The position numbers were made by a program, and so were the translations under genes. 42,624 nucleotides of DNA, taken from NCBI GenBank assembly GCA_023429845.1, contig JAEZCY010000227.1:1-42624 (forward strand), written 5' to 3'. This DNA comes from Acidobacteriota bacterium. Its GTDB lineage: Bacteria; Acidobacteriota; Vicinamibacteria; Vicinamibacterales; Vicinamibacteraceae. Of the stretch, positions 26,353 through 34,142 are shown one piece after another. The notes beneath the pieces were generated by a model. That model was not told where the DNA came from. It saw only the letters and a program-made list of their open reading frames with translations, and did no database searches. Position 1 is the stretch's first letter. The number at the start of each line of letters is the position of its first letter.

Positions 26353-27107
26353 GAGGGAAGGGGTTCCGGCCGGCCCTGCAGTCGGCCCGTGAGCCATGTG
26401 ATCGGCGCGTGCGCATACGTCGCCTGCAGGTCGCTGTCGGACTCGTAGCGTCGTCTCGGGATGCGGCGGGCCTGCACCTGCCACTCCACGGTGCGGTCGG
26501 CGAAGGGGTCCGGCGTGAGCGTGAGGACCTCGCCCTCGAACGCTCCCTTGTAGTAGTCGATCTCGAACCGCTCCTGCCAGCCGTGACAGAGAGCGAGCGA
26601 GATCAGGTCGGCCGTGCGCAGCGACGTGTAGTCGCGGAGGAAACTGTCGAACGACGTGCCTGACGCCGCGTTCGACAGCGCCGCCACTCGCACGTCGCGT
26701 TCGCGCGCCATCGTGCGGAAGAACTCGTGCCACCCGCTGTCGGATTCGTACCGGGCGTAGGCGGCGGTCGCGTGATGCGCGACGAGCGCGGCGACGTGCG
26801 GGGTGTCGGCAAGCAGTCGCATCGCCCGGTACCAGACGGCCTGCCGACGGTCCACCGGCAGGCGGATGAAGTCCCATGGGTCGCCGGTCGCCGGGTTCAC
26901 CGTTGGCGCATCGTCCTCCTCGGCCCACCCGCAGTCGTGTTCGCGCGTGGCGTCGAGGACGACGGCACGCGTGGGTCTGTCGGGCAGCCCATCAGCCTGC
27001 CAGTGCGCGAGCACGTCGGCGGCCATCACGGCGTGGTCGGGCTGCCGGATGAGGAGCCAGTCGTCGCCGTCTTGTCGGACGATCACGGGAGGAGAGTAGC
27101 AAACCAC
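26349..27107 (-). CDS. DUF3891 family protein
   Basis: A 252-residue cytoplasmic protein of the DUF3891 family. It opens VIVRQDGDDWLLIRQPDHAV and includes the conserved REHDCGWAEEDDAP and GHDC-like metal-ligand-rich stretches, together with HHATAAYARYES. The His/Asp pattern hints at a metal-dependent HD-like hydrolase fold, but the function is unknown. It overlaps the downstream response-regulator gene (ATGA), so its product may be co-regulated with that two-component system. The start is either GTG 27107 or GTG 27086; neither has a clear Shine-Dalgarno and the difference is seven residues. Confidence 0.8.
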   Translation of the reverse strand: MVCYSPPVIVRQDGDDWLLIRQPDHAVMAADVLAHWQADGLPDRPTRAVVLDATREHDCGWAEEDDAPTVNPATGDPWDFIRLPVDRRQAVWYRAMRLLADTPHVAALVAHHATAAYARYESDSGWHEFFRTMARERDVRVAALSNAASGTSFDSFLRDYTSLRTADLISLALCHGWQERFEIDYYKGAFEGEVLTLTPDPFADRTVEWQVQARRIPRRRYESDSDLQATYAHAPITWLTGRLQGRPEPLPS

Positions 27108-27117
27108 GGGAGAACGC

Positions 27118-27168
27118 CTGCAGGGTGCAGGCTCTGGACCCTTAGCCTGCAGCCTGTAGGCTGCGGCT
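27118..27168. repeat. CTGCAG/GCCTGTAGGCTGC short repeat cluster
   Basis: CTGCAGGGTGCAGG is followed shortly by AGCCTGCAGCCTGTAGGCTG. Short GCCTGCAG-like words recur directly and inverted. It lies upstream of the DUF3891 gene start and may be a dispersed intergenic repeat. Confidence 0.45.
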
Positions 27169-27189
27169 GCGTCGCGGGAGCCCCGAACG

Positions 27190-27225
27190 AAAAACGGCGC
27201 CCCCAGTTAGGAGGCGCCGTCTTTC
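27190..27225 (-). terminator. Intrinsic terminator of the WYFAEG repeat gene
   Basis: ACGGCGCC (27194-27201) and GGCGCCGT (27213-27220) form a perfect 8-bp GC-rich stem. Read on the minus strand it is followed by TTTTTCG, and on the plus strand by CTTTC. It lies about 60 bp past the stop of the minus-strand gene at 27280, as expected for its terminator, and could work in both directions. Confidence 0.8.
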
Positions 27226-27242
27226 ACATCGAAGTGAGCTGA

Positions 27243-27271
27243 GCCCAAGGCCCAGGCCCCAGGCCCAGGAC
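27243..27271. repeat. CCCAGG-type hexamer repeat cluster
   Basis: CCCAAGGCCCAGGCCCCAGG continues as CCCAGGACCCA: five imperfect copies of a GGCCCA/CCCAGG word next to the stop codon of the WYFAEG repeat gene. Confidence 0.5.
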
Positions 27272-27279
27272 CCAACTTC

Positions 27280-29607
27280 CTACCGGCACTCGGGGAAGAG
27301 GAACTCTCCGTTGGGCCGGCGCCAGTCGCGGTAGCGCGGGTTGTTGCACATCGGGTCGGTCGTCCAGCGTCCGACCGTGCCGGCCGAGCGGGTGGCGCCG
27401 GTCTGGTCGAGCCAGAACGCGGACGGGTTCGAGCCGCAGTGCCCGCCGATCATGTCGTAGATCCACACCTGCGTGCTGTTGCGCATGTTGCCGCCTTCAG
27501 GCCCGTAGTAGTAGTTCACGATGTCGTGCGAGAAGTCGCCGATGTTTCCGCGCTTCCAGTTGAGGCCCCAGCGGTTCGTGTTGTCACGCAGTCGCAGTTC
27601 CGCAACCAGGTCGTACATGTAGTCGTGGTTGCGGCACGAGGCGAACACGGCGAACGGGTTGCGGCTTGCAACGGCCTGAGCCGAGCTCAAGCGGTTCAGC
27701 TGCGAGGAGGTGCCTCCGAACGGCGCGCCCGTGGCGCTGAACGGGTCGAAGTACTCGAACGTCACGTTCGGGTTGAACACCTCGACACCGCGCGTGCGCA
27801 CGACCATGCCCGCCACGCCTTTGCCGCTCGCCGGAGTGATGACGGCGATGGTATTGGCGTCGAGCACGGTGTAGCTGCCCGGCGGGACTTCGGTGGCGCC
27901 GAACGCCACGGTGGTGCCGCCTGCGCCGGACGCCTTGAGGCCGAAGCCCGTGCCGCTGATGATCACGGGCGTGCCGCCCGAGGGGTTCCCGCGGTTCGGC
28001 GTGATGCTCGTGATCGTCGGTGCGGGTGGCGCTGCGGGAGCCGGCAGCGAGGGGAGCGCGTCGGGAAGGATGGCGCCTGCGCTGCCGTGACCGCCGACGA
28101 TGCCCGCGCCCCAGTAGGTGGCACGCTCGACGATCACTTCGCCGTCGGCCTCGAAGAACGCCGCGAACTTGCGGTTCTGCAGGCCTGCGAAATTCGACGG
28201 CGCGATGGTCGCGCGCGAGCGCGCCGGCACGAACACCGTCGTCTCGACGCCGCTGCCGCGGGGGACGGCGGGTACTGCCTGCTCCTGCGCCTCGAGGTAG
28301 AACACTCCTCGCACGTTCACGGGAAGGTCGGTGTTGTTCTGAATCAGGTAATACGTCGAGAAATGACGAGGGTCGGGGTCGGCCGGGTTGCGGAATTGCG
28401 CGAAGCCGCCCTCCTGCCCGTCGGCAAAGCCCCACTTGCGCGCGCCGACCGGCGTGCCAGCCGCAGCCGTGCCTTCGCGGAGTCCGCGCCAGTAGACGGC
28501 GCGCTCGGCGACGAACGGCTTGCCAAGGGTGTTGAGCGCGCGCACCGAGAACGTTCCGTTGTTGAGGTCGAAGCCAAGCCCGGTAGCGTCGCCAGCGTAG
28601 ACTTGGCCGCGTGTCCGCGGCGGGAGTTGCTTGACGACGCTACCGATCAGAGCGGCCGGCTTCGTCACGCCGTCGCCGAAGAAGCTCACTTCGACGTCGA
28701 TCGACTCGCTGTCGCTCGGGTTGTACAGGAGGATGTACGTAGCGAAGTCGATCGGCGCCGCGCCCTGGACGCCCTCGGCGAAGTACCACACGCTCTGCGG
28801 CTGCACGCCCATGGCGGCGTGCCCGCCCTGAAGGTTCGGCCCCCAGTACATCGCACGTTCCGCGACGATGCCGACGTTGTTCTGCGATTCCACGTCGATG
28901 GCGAAGTCGAACTGCGCGCGAGCCCCGAGCGCCGCTTCGAGCGCGCCGTTGGCGAAGAACGTCCGCCGCTGGCCCGGCGCGAGCACGCCGCTCGCCGCGT
29001 CCACGACCTGTTCGCCGTTGCTCGTGAGGTAGCGCACCTGCACGCTTGCGGCCTCGGTCAGCGACGGGTTGCTGACGAGGACGTAGGTCTGGAAGCCGAC
29101 GGGCCCACCGGCCGCGCCCTCCGCGAAGGACCAGCGAAGCGCCGGCGCGTTGACGCCCATCACGTTGTGGCCTGCCCGCATGTCCGTGATGGGGGCGGCC
29201 GGCTGGCCGACTACCGGATAGCCGGCGCCGAAGTTGAACAGGCCGCCGCCCCAGTACATCGAGCGCTCGACGACGATGTCCACGTTCGAGATGACCTCGA
29301 GGGCGACACCGGACGCGCTGCCGACGAACTGGCGCGCGTTGACACCAGCCCGGCTGTAGGGCAGGACCTGAATCCCCCCCTCGATAGGCGCGCTGCCGTC
29401 CTGGGGGAAGAAGCGCAGGGTCACGTTCGCGGGCGTGCCGGTCGGGTTGGCCAGCAGGATCTCCTCTTCGAACCCGAAACCGGCGTTCGTGGATCCCTCG
29501 GCAAAATACCAGCGCTTCAGGTCCGGCTGCCCTTGCGCCGGGGTGGAATTCAGCAGCGCGGCCGCGGCACACAGGCCGGCCGTCGCGAGTCTCGCGGCTC
29601 GAATCAT
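27280..29607 (-). CDS. Exported protein with four WYFAEG repeats and an IPT/TIG domain
   Basis: About 775 residues. A signal peptide (ATAGLCAAAALLNSTPAQG) is followed by four ~115-residue beta-rich repeats. Each begins with a W-x-FA(E/D)G motif (RWYFAEG, RWSFAEG, VWYFAEG, KWGFADG), continues with an (I/V)LL-x-NP-type strand and ends with a (V/A)ER-x-x-YW motif (ERSMYWGG, ERAMYWGP, ERAVYWRG, ERATYWGA). The repeats resemble DUF5719-type modules of surface proteins. An IPT/TIG immunoglobulin-like domain follows (ITSITPNRGNPSGGTPVIIS), then a ~110-residue C-terminal domain with five cysteines that may form disulphides. Probably secreted or cell-surface; ligand unknown. The start at 29607 has GAGG 8 bp upstream; an in-frame extension to 29658 would disrupt the signal peptide. 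Confidence 0.85.
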   Translation of the reverse strand: MIRAARLATAGLCAAAALLNSTPAQGQPDLKRWYFAEGSTNAGFGFEEEILLANPTGTPANVTLRFFPQDGSAPIEGGIQVLPYSRAGVNARQFVGSASGVALEVISNVDIVVERSMYWGGGLFNFGAGYPVVGQPAAPITDMRAGHNVMGVNAPALRWSFAEGAAGGPVGFQTYVLVSNPSLTEAASVQVRYLTSNGEQVVDAASGVLAPGQRRTFFANGALEAALGARAQFDFAIDVESQNNVGIVAERAMYWGPNLQGGHAAMGVQPQSVWYFAEGVQGAAPIDFATYILLYNPSDSESIDVEVSFFGDGVTKPAALIGSVVKQLPPRTRGQVYAGDATGLGFDLNNGTFSVRALNTLGKPFVAERAVYWRGLREGTAAAGTPVGARKWGFADGQEGGFAQFRNPADPDPRHFSTYYLIQNNTDLPVNVRGVFYLEAQEQAVPAVPRGSGVETTVFVPARSRATIAPSNFAGLQNRKFAAFFEADGEVIVERATYWGAGIVGGHGSAGAILPDALPSLPAPAAPPAPTITSITPNRGNPSGGTPVIISGTGFGLKASGAGGTTVAFGATEVPPGSYTVLDANTIAVITPASGKGVAGMVVRTRGVEVFNPNVTFEYFDPFSATGAPFGGTSSQLNRLSSAQAVASRNPFAVFASCRNHDYMYDLVAELRLRDNTNRWGLNWKRGNIGDFSHDIVNYYYGPEGGNMRNSTQVWIYDMIGGHCGSNPSAFWLDQTGATRSAGTVGRWTTDPMCNNPRYRDWRRPNGEFLFPECR

Positions 29608-29719
29608 GCAAACAACCTCATTGTGGAAATCCGCGTCGCTCACGGCGCTGGGACACACCGAAGACGGGATGCCCAGAGACTATAGAAGTCTTGGAGACGG
29701 GAGACAAACACAATCGTTG

Positions 29720-32203
29720 TCACTCCGACCGACCAGCGTCGCCTCCCTGAGAGTCGCCAGGTCCGAACGTCCAGCCGTAGACCAGCAGCCCCAGCATCCG
29801 CGCGTCCCCACCCGGTGACAGGTCCGCGGGCCGCATCGTGAGCGTGGTCTCCAGCACCAGGGTGTTCATGCCTGGGCGCAGCAGGCTGGCCGGGACGTGC
29901 CAGTCATACAAGCCACGGGTCGGTTGCACCGGTTGCCTGCCCGCGGGCTGTCCGTTCACCACCAGCCGCACCTCGTCTGCCGGACCTGGCGCCTTCACGC
30001 CCTGCGCGTCGAGCGTCACGCGAATGGGAGCGACACGCCGCAACGCGAGCAGCATCTCGGCCCGGCCGCCATTCATCCAGCGGAAGTAGCTGCCAGCCGC
30101 GGACTCCATGTCGTGCCAGCCGGCAGCGAAATACGGCTCGAATCGCGGCAACATCCGCATCGCGACGGCTTCCGCCGCCGGGTCGACCGCATGCAGCATC
30201 GGCCAGGCGGCGCACACCCGCACGGGCACCGTCGCCGTGGCCGTGCCGCGCGACACGTCACCGCGCAGCAGCACGCCTGCTGCATGGTGCTGCCATTCGC
30301 GGCGCGACAACACATGCTCGTCCGCAGCGTGCGTGAGCGTCGGCAGGGCCGGATCCCTGGGGTCGCCAACCACCAGCGGCGTGCCACTGCCATCCCCGGC
30401 CACTCGCGACAGCTGCAAGCGCACCTCACCGGCCTCCCCCCACGTGATGCCGAGCCCGCCGGCATGCGTGAGCGGTCCGATCTCCACGGGGACGTTCGGC
30501 TCGACGACGGTGCAGGGAAGCGCTTCAACAGCCACGCCTCGCGCGAGAGGGACGTTGCCCAGGGCAGGCCCGTCGAGATGCGCAGGGGAACTCCCCGCAC
30601 GCCATCCAAGGAAATCGCCGCGCGGGCTGAAGAACAGCAGCGCGAGGGCCTGGCCCTGCAGGACGGGACGGCCACGCAGCGCGATGGCCACCGTGCGCGC
30701 TCCAGCCTCGATCTGCGCATCGACCGGAGACCGCGATCCCGTCCGACCGAGCGGATCGCCGGGCTGGACGTCCAGGCGGGCGGCGTCGGCGTGGGCGACC
30801 TCGAGCGCCTCCGCCCGCGCCCGCGTCACTCCTGCCACGACGTGCGCGCGCGGTGTGCTCGTGTCGGCGAGCCTGAGGCCGAGGCGTCCGAGCGACTGCC
30901 ATTGCACGGGCGTGATCTCGCGGGCGGCCTCGCGCGCGATTGCGGCGATGACGATCGTGCCGCGAGGCAAGGAGTCCACGAGCCGTTCGAGCGGCACGCC
31001 AAGCGGTTCAGGGACGTCCAGGGCCAGCCCGCCCCAGCGCAGCGCCTCCACGTGTGTCGTGGTGACGGCCACCGGACGACGGCCCGACCTCGCCGCTGCG
31101 TAGGCGTCAGCAAGCGGGATCACGAAGGGCTCGGTGGCCGACTGCCGTTCACGTGCGAGCGTGGCCACGAGCCTTCCTCGCGCCGAGTCCTCGAACACCA
31201 GCGGATGCGCGGCGTCGAGACGCGTCGCGATGCCTTCGGCCCACGTGCGGGTGAGCGCGGCCAGTTGTTGCTGCTGGCCCCACGGCACGCGTGCCGCGTG
31301 GACGGCGGTCCACGCGAGCACGCCGACGGCCGCCCAGCGCACCGCGTGGCGCCCGCGCCAGGTCACGAGTTGCGCGATGCCCGCACCGATCAGCCACCAC
31401 ACCCATGGCAGGAGGAACGCGGCCCGCGTCGTCGGGGCCATTGGCGTGGTGCACAGCCACAGCACGGCCAGGGCGAGCCACACACGCTCGCGTGGAACCA
31501 GCGCGGAGTCGCGCCGGCCCAGCGCCGGGGAGAGGAGGAGGAGGCCCAGTACCCCGACATCGGCGCGAATGGCGCCGAGCGTGGCTGACGCCGGCCATGC
31601 GGCGAGCGTCCTGGACAGCACGAGCGACAGCCCGATCACCGCCGCGATGCCGACGCCGACGACGGCCGTCGCGGCGAGGCTGCCGAACCACGTCACGTGC
31701 ATGCGCACCCGCTGCCGCACGAATCGCCACAGCAGCAGGGCACTCAGGAGGCTCGCGGGCGCGTTGCCGAGCGGCGATCCGGCTTGCCAGGCAAGCAGCG
31801 GAGCCGACGCGGCGGCGGCAGCGACCAGTGTCGAGAGGATGGTGCCCAGTCCGGCCGCGCGAAGGGCAGCAGCAAGGACGAGCGCGACCGCCGCGCCGAA
31901 GGCGGCCGCTACACCGATCGCGCCGGCCACGGGGTTGCCCGGCGCGAAGACGGCGCCGAGCCGGATCTGCAGGGTGGCGAGGAGGTCCTGAGGCCAGGCA
32001 ATCGTCGCCTGCCAGGCCTCGGCGGGCTGCTGCGTCCCGCTCCATGGCAGCCACGCCGCGTGCGGCACGGCGGTCGCGACCGCGACGAGGACGGCGACCG
32101 CGACCGCGATCGGGGCGATCGTCCGAGCGATGCGTACAATGCGCGGGGTCGGACCGGCGCCGGCTGCTGCGCCGCTCGTCCCCGCTGTCGATCCCGTGCT
32201 CAC
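29720..32203 (-). CDS. Large polytopic membrane protein with C-terminal soluble domains
   Basis: About 827 residues, not recognised with certainty. The first ~400 residues hold roughly ten hydrophobic segments (for example IAPIAVAVAVLVAVATAV, LLLWRFV, LLLLSPALG, WVWWLIGAGIA). The C-terminal half is soluble and probably extracytoplasmic, with beta-rich stretches and a closing jellyroll-like part (LVLETTLTMRPADL, GLLVYGWTFG). The layout resembles GT-C glycosyltransferases or O-antigen ligase-like proteins, but no DxD-type loop stands out. The start is uncertain: GTG 32203 includes the first membrane segment; the frame stays open to 32350. It is divergent from, and its start slightly overlaps, the GT-C-like gene, suggesting a related role. 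Confidence 0.65.
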   Translation of the reverse strand: MSTGSTAGTSGAAAGAGPTPRIVRIARTIAPIAVAVAVLVAVATAVPHAAWLPWSGTQQPAEAWQATIAWPQDLLATLQIRLGAVFAPGNPVAGAIGVAAAFGAAVALVLAAALRAAGLGTILSTLVAAAAASAPLLAWQAGSPLGNAPASLLSALLLWRFVRQRVRMHVTWFGSLAATAVVGVGIAAVIGLSLVLSRTLAAWPASATLGAIRADVGVLGLLLLSPALGRRDSALVPRERVWLALAVLWLCTTPMAPTTRAAFLLPWVWWLIGAGIAQLVTWRGRHAVRWAAVGVLAWTAVHAARVPWGQQQQLAALTRTWAEGIATRLDAAHPLVFEDSARGRLVATLARERQSATEPFVIPLADAYAAARSGRRPVAVTTTHVEALRWGGLALDVPEPLGVPLERLVDSLPRGTIVIAAIAREAAREITPVQWQSLGRLGLRLADTSTPRAHVVAGVTRARAEALEVAHADAARLDVQPGDPLGRTGSRSPVDAQIEAGARTVAIALRGRPVLQGQALALLFFSPRGDFLGWRAGSSPAHLDGPALGNVPLARGVAVEALPCTVVEPNVPVEIGPLTHAGGLGITWGEAGEVRLQLSRVAGDGSGTPLVVGDPRDPALPTLTHAADEHVLSRREWQHHAAGVLLRGDVSRGTATATVPVRVCAAWPMLHAVDPAAEAVAMRMLPRFEPYFAAGWHDMESAAGSYFRWMNGGRAEMLLALRRVAPIRVTLDAQGVKAPGPADEVRLVVNGQPAGRQPVQPTRGLYDWHVPASLLRPGMNTLVLETTLTMRPADLSPGGDARMLGLLVYGWTFGPGDSQGGDAGRSE
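32135..32140 (+). promoter_or_regulatory. Possible -10 for the GT-C-like gene
   Basis: TACAAT followed by GCGC. The same ten bases TACAATGCGC occur 93 bp before the Gfo/Idh/MocA gene start at 35508. With a start near 32147 the leader to GTG 32196 would be about 50 nt, which argues against translation from ATG 32130. Confidence 0.3.
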
Positions 32204-33752
32204 GCCCGCTCGTGCCTCGTCATCGCTCGCCGCCGTCTGGCTGGCCGTGCTCGCCACGGCGGCGCTGATTGTCCTTCGTTCCTTCGTCTTTCTCCAGTAC
32301 GAACAGATCGATTTCGACGCCGACCAGGCCATCGTCGGGTTGATGGCCAAGCACCTGAGCGAGGGGCGCGCCTGGCCGCTGTTCTTCTACGGCCAGCTGT
32401 ACATGATGGGCGTGCAGGCCTGGATGGCGGCACCGGTGTTCCTGCTGCTCGGACCGACGGTGTTCGCGCTCAAGCTGCCGCTGTTGATCCTGAACGTCGC
32501 CACCGGGGCGCTGCTGGTGTGGCTGCTCGTGCGCGACGCGGGCCTGCGCGCCTGGCAGGGCGCCGTGGCCGCGGCCTGGTTCACGGTGCTGCCGCCCCTG
32601 GCCGCGAGCCGGATGGTGCAGGCACAAGGCGGCACCATCGAGCCGCTCTTCTACGCACTGCTGCTGTGGGTGCTGCGGCGGCGGGCGATTGCCTTCGGCC
32701 TGCTGTTCGCCTTCGGATTCCTCCGGCGCGAGTTCACGCTCTTTGCGGTCCTCGCCATCGTCGGGCTGGAGGCGTGGACCGGCGAGCTGTTCACGCGGCG
32801 GCGCGTGGCGCACTGGATGGTCGTCCTGCTGGTGTTCCTCGGCGCGCGCGAGACCGTGACGCTGCTGCGTCACACCGCGTCGATGTTCGGGCCGGACGCG
32901 GTGCCGCCGCGGCTGGACGACGCGGTGACCAACGTGGATCTCGTGGCCAAGAGCGTCTGCCTGGCGCCGGGGCACGTGCTGGGCAACGCCGCATGGCTCG
33001 CGACGCACAACGTGCCGACCTTCTTCGGCGTGCAGCGGCAACCGCCGGGTCTCATGATCCTCACGAGCAACCCGACCGGCCAGCCGTGGGCCGGGCTACC
33101 GGCGGTGGTCGCCGTGCTCGCGGCCGGCCTCATCGTCGTGCGGCGTGGCTGGCGCTGGTTGCCGCCGCTGCGTGCGCCCGAGGACCCGCATGTGCTGTTT
33201 CCCGTCATGCTCCTGCTGACGGGCACCCTCGGAATCGCCGGCGTCGCGGTCGGGTGCAACGTACGGAGCCTGATCACGATTCGGTACCACCTGTTATTGC
33301 CGTTCGTGCCCGTGGGGCTCACGGCATTGGCGTTCGTGCTCGCGAGGCCGCGCGTCGCGTGGACGGCCGCCGCCGGGTCCGTTGCCTCGAAGACGATGGT
33401 GGCGGGCATCCTTCTGTGGGGGACCGTGATGGTGTGGGAACACGTGCGGCTCCTGCACGAATACCGCACCGCGCCACCGCCGAACGTGCACCGCGTCCTT
33501 GCCGACGACCTTGTCGCGCACGGCGACCGGTATGGCTGGGCGTCGTACTGGGTGTCGTACCACGTGGACTTCCTGTCGCGCGAACGGCTGCAGCTCTCGC
33601 CGACATCGGCCATCCGCATCCACGACTACGCGCGTCAGGCCTGGCACGCCGGTTCGCGCGCCGTCGTCATCACGAACGACCCCTGCGACCCCACCGACGT
33701 GGCCCGTCGGGTGGAGGGTTGGTGGGTCTGCAGGAAGGGGACGGACGAGTAA
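32196..33752 (+). CDS. GT-C-like (PMT/ArnT type) membrane glycosyltransferase
   Basis: About 518 residues. A first membrane segment (LAAVWLAVLATAALIVLRSFVF) is followed by the external loop EQIDFDADQAIVGLMAKHL, whose acidic residues match the catalytic acidic motif of GT-C enzymes such as PMT and ArnT. GQLYMMGVQAWMAAPVFLLLG and eight to ten further hydrophobic segments follow, then a C-terminal soluble stretch. It probably transfers a sugar from a polyprenyl-phosphate donor on the outer side of the membrane. Start choices are ATG 32130, ATG 32139 or GTG 32196; GTG is preferred because it leaves only an 8-bp overlap with the divergent gene and a normal N-terminus. Confidence 0.75.
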   Translation: MLTPARASSSLAAVWLAVLATAALIVLRSFVFLQYEQIDFDADQAIVGLMAKHLSEGRAWPLFFYGQLYMMGVQAWMAAPVFLLLGPTVFALKLPLLILNVATGALLVWLLVRDAGLRAWQGAVAAAWFTVLPPLAASRMVQAQGGTIEPLFYALLLWVLRRRAIAFGLLFAFGFLRREFTLFAVLAIVGLEAWTGELFTRRRVAHWMVVLLVFLGARETVTLLRHTASMFGPDAVPPRLDDAVTNVDLVAKSVCLAPGHVLGNAAWLATHNVPTFFGVQRQPPGLMILTSNPTGQPWAGLPAVVAVLAAGLIVVRRGWRWLPPLRAPEDPHVLFPVMLLLTGTLGIAGVAVGCNVRSLITIRYHLLLPFVPVGLTALAFVLARPRVAWTAAAGSVASKTMVAGILLWGTVMVWEHVRLLHEYRTAPPPNVHRVLADDLVAHGDRYGWASYWVSYHVDFLSRERLQLSPTSAIRIHDYARQAWHAGSRAVVITNDPCDPTDVARRVEGWWVCRKGTDE

Positions 33753-33755
33753 GTT

Positions 33756-34142
33756 TCACTTCATCCGCACCCGCCAGGCGATGAGCACCCACGCGACGAT
33801 CCACGCGACGCCGCCCAGCGGGGTGATCGCGCCGAACGCGCGGATGCCGGTGAGCGCGAGCAGGTAGAGACTGCCCGAGAACACCAGGATGCCCAGCGCC
33901 AGCAGCACGCCGGCGATCCGGGCGGCACGCCCCTGATCCTCGCCGGCCAGCCAGGCTGCGACAAAGAGCCCGAGCGCGTGTACCAGGTGGTACTGCACGC
34001 CGGTCTGGTAGATCGCCAGCAGATCCGGCGCGAGCCGGGCCCGGAGCGCGTGCGCGCCGAATGCGCCGAGTGCGACGGCCGATGCCATGGCCAGCGCCCC
34101 GAGGCGCACGAGTCGTGCCCGATCAGATACGGACGACGCCAT
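33756..34142 (-). CDS. DUF423 family small membrane protein
   Basis: A 128-residue protein of the DUF423/YgdD family with four hydrophobic segments and the family's GALAMASAVALGAFGAHALR and QTGVQYHLVHALGLF motifs. Function is unknown for the family. It overlaps the 3' end of the MFS gene by 20 bp and so is likely co-translated with it. It is convergent with the GT-C-like gene, with only 3 bp between their stops. Confidence 0.9.
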   Translation of the reverse strand: MASSVSDRARLVRLGALAMASAVALGAFGAHALRARLAPDLLAIYQTGVQYHLVHALGLFVAAWLAGEDQGRAARIAGVLLALGILVFSGSLYLLALTGIRAFGAITPLGGVAWIVAWVLIAWRVRMK

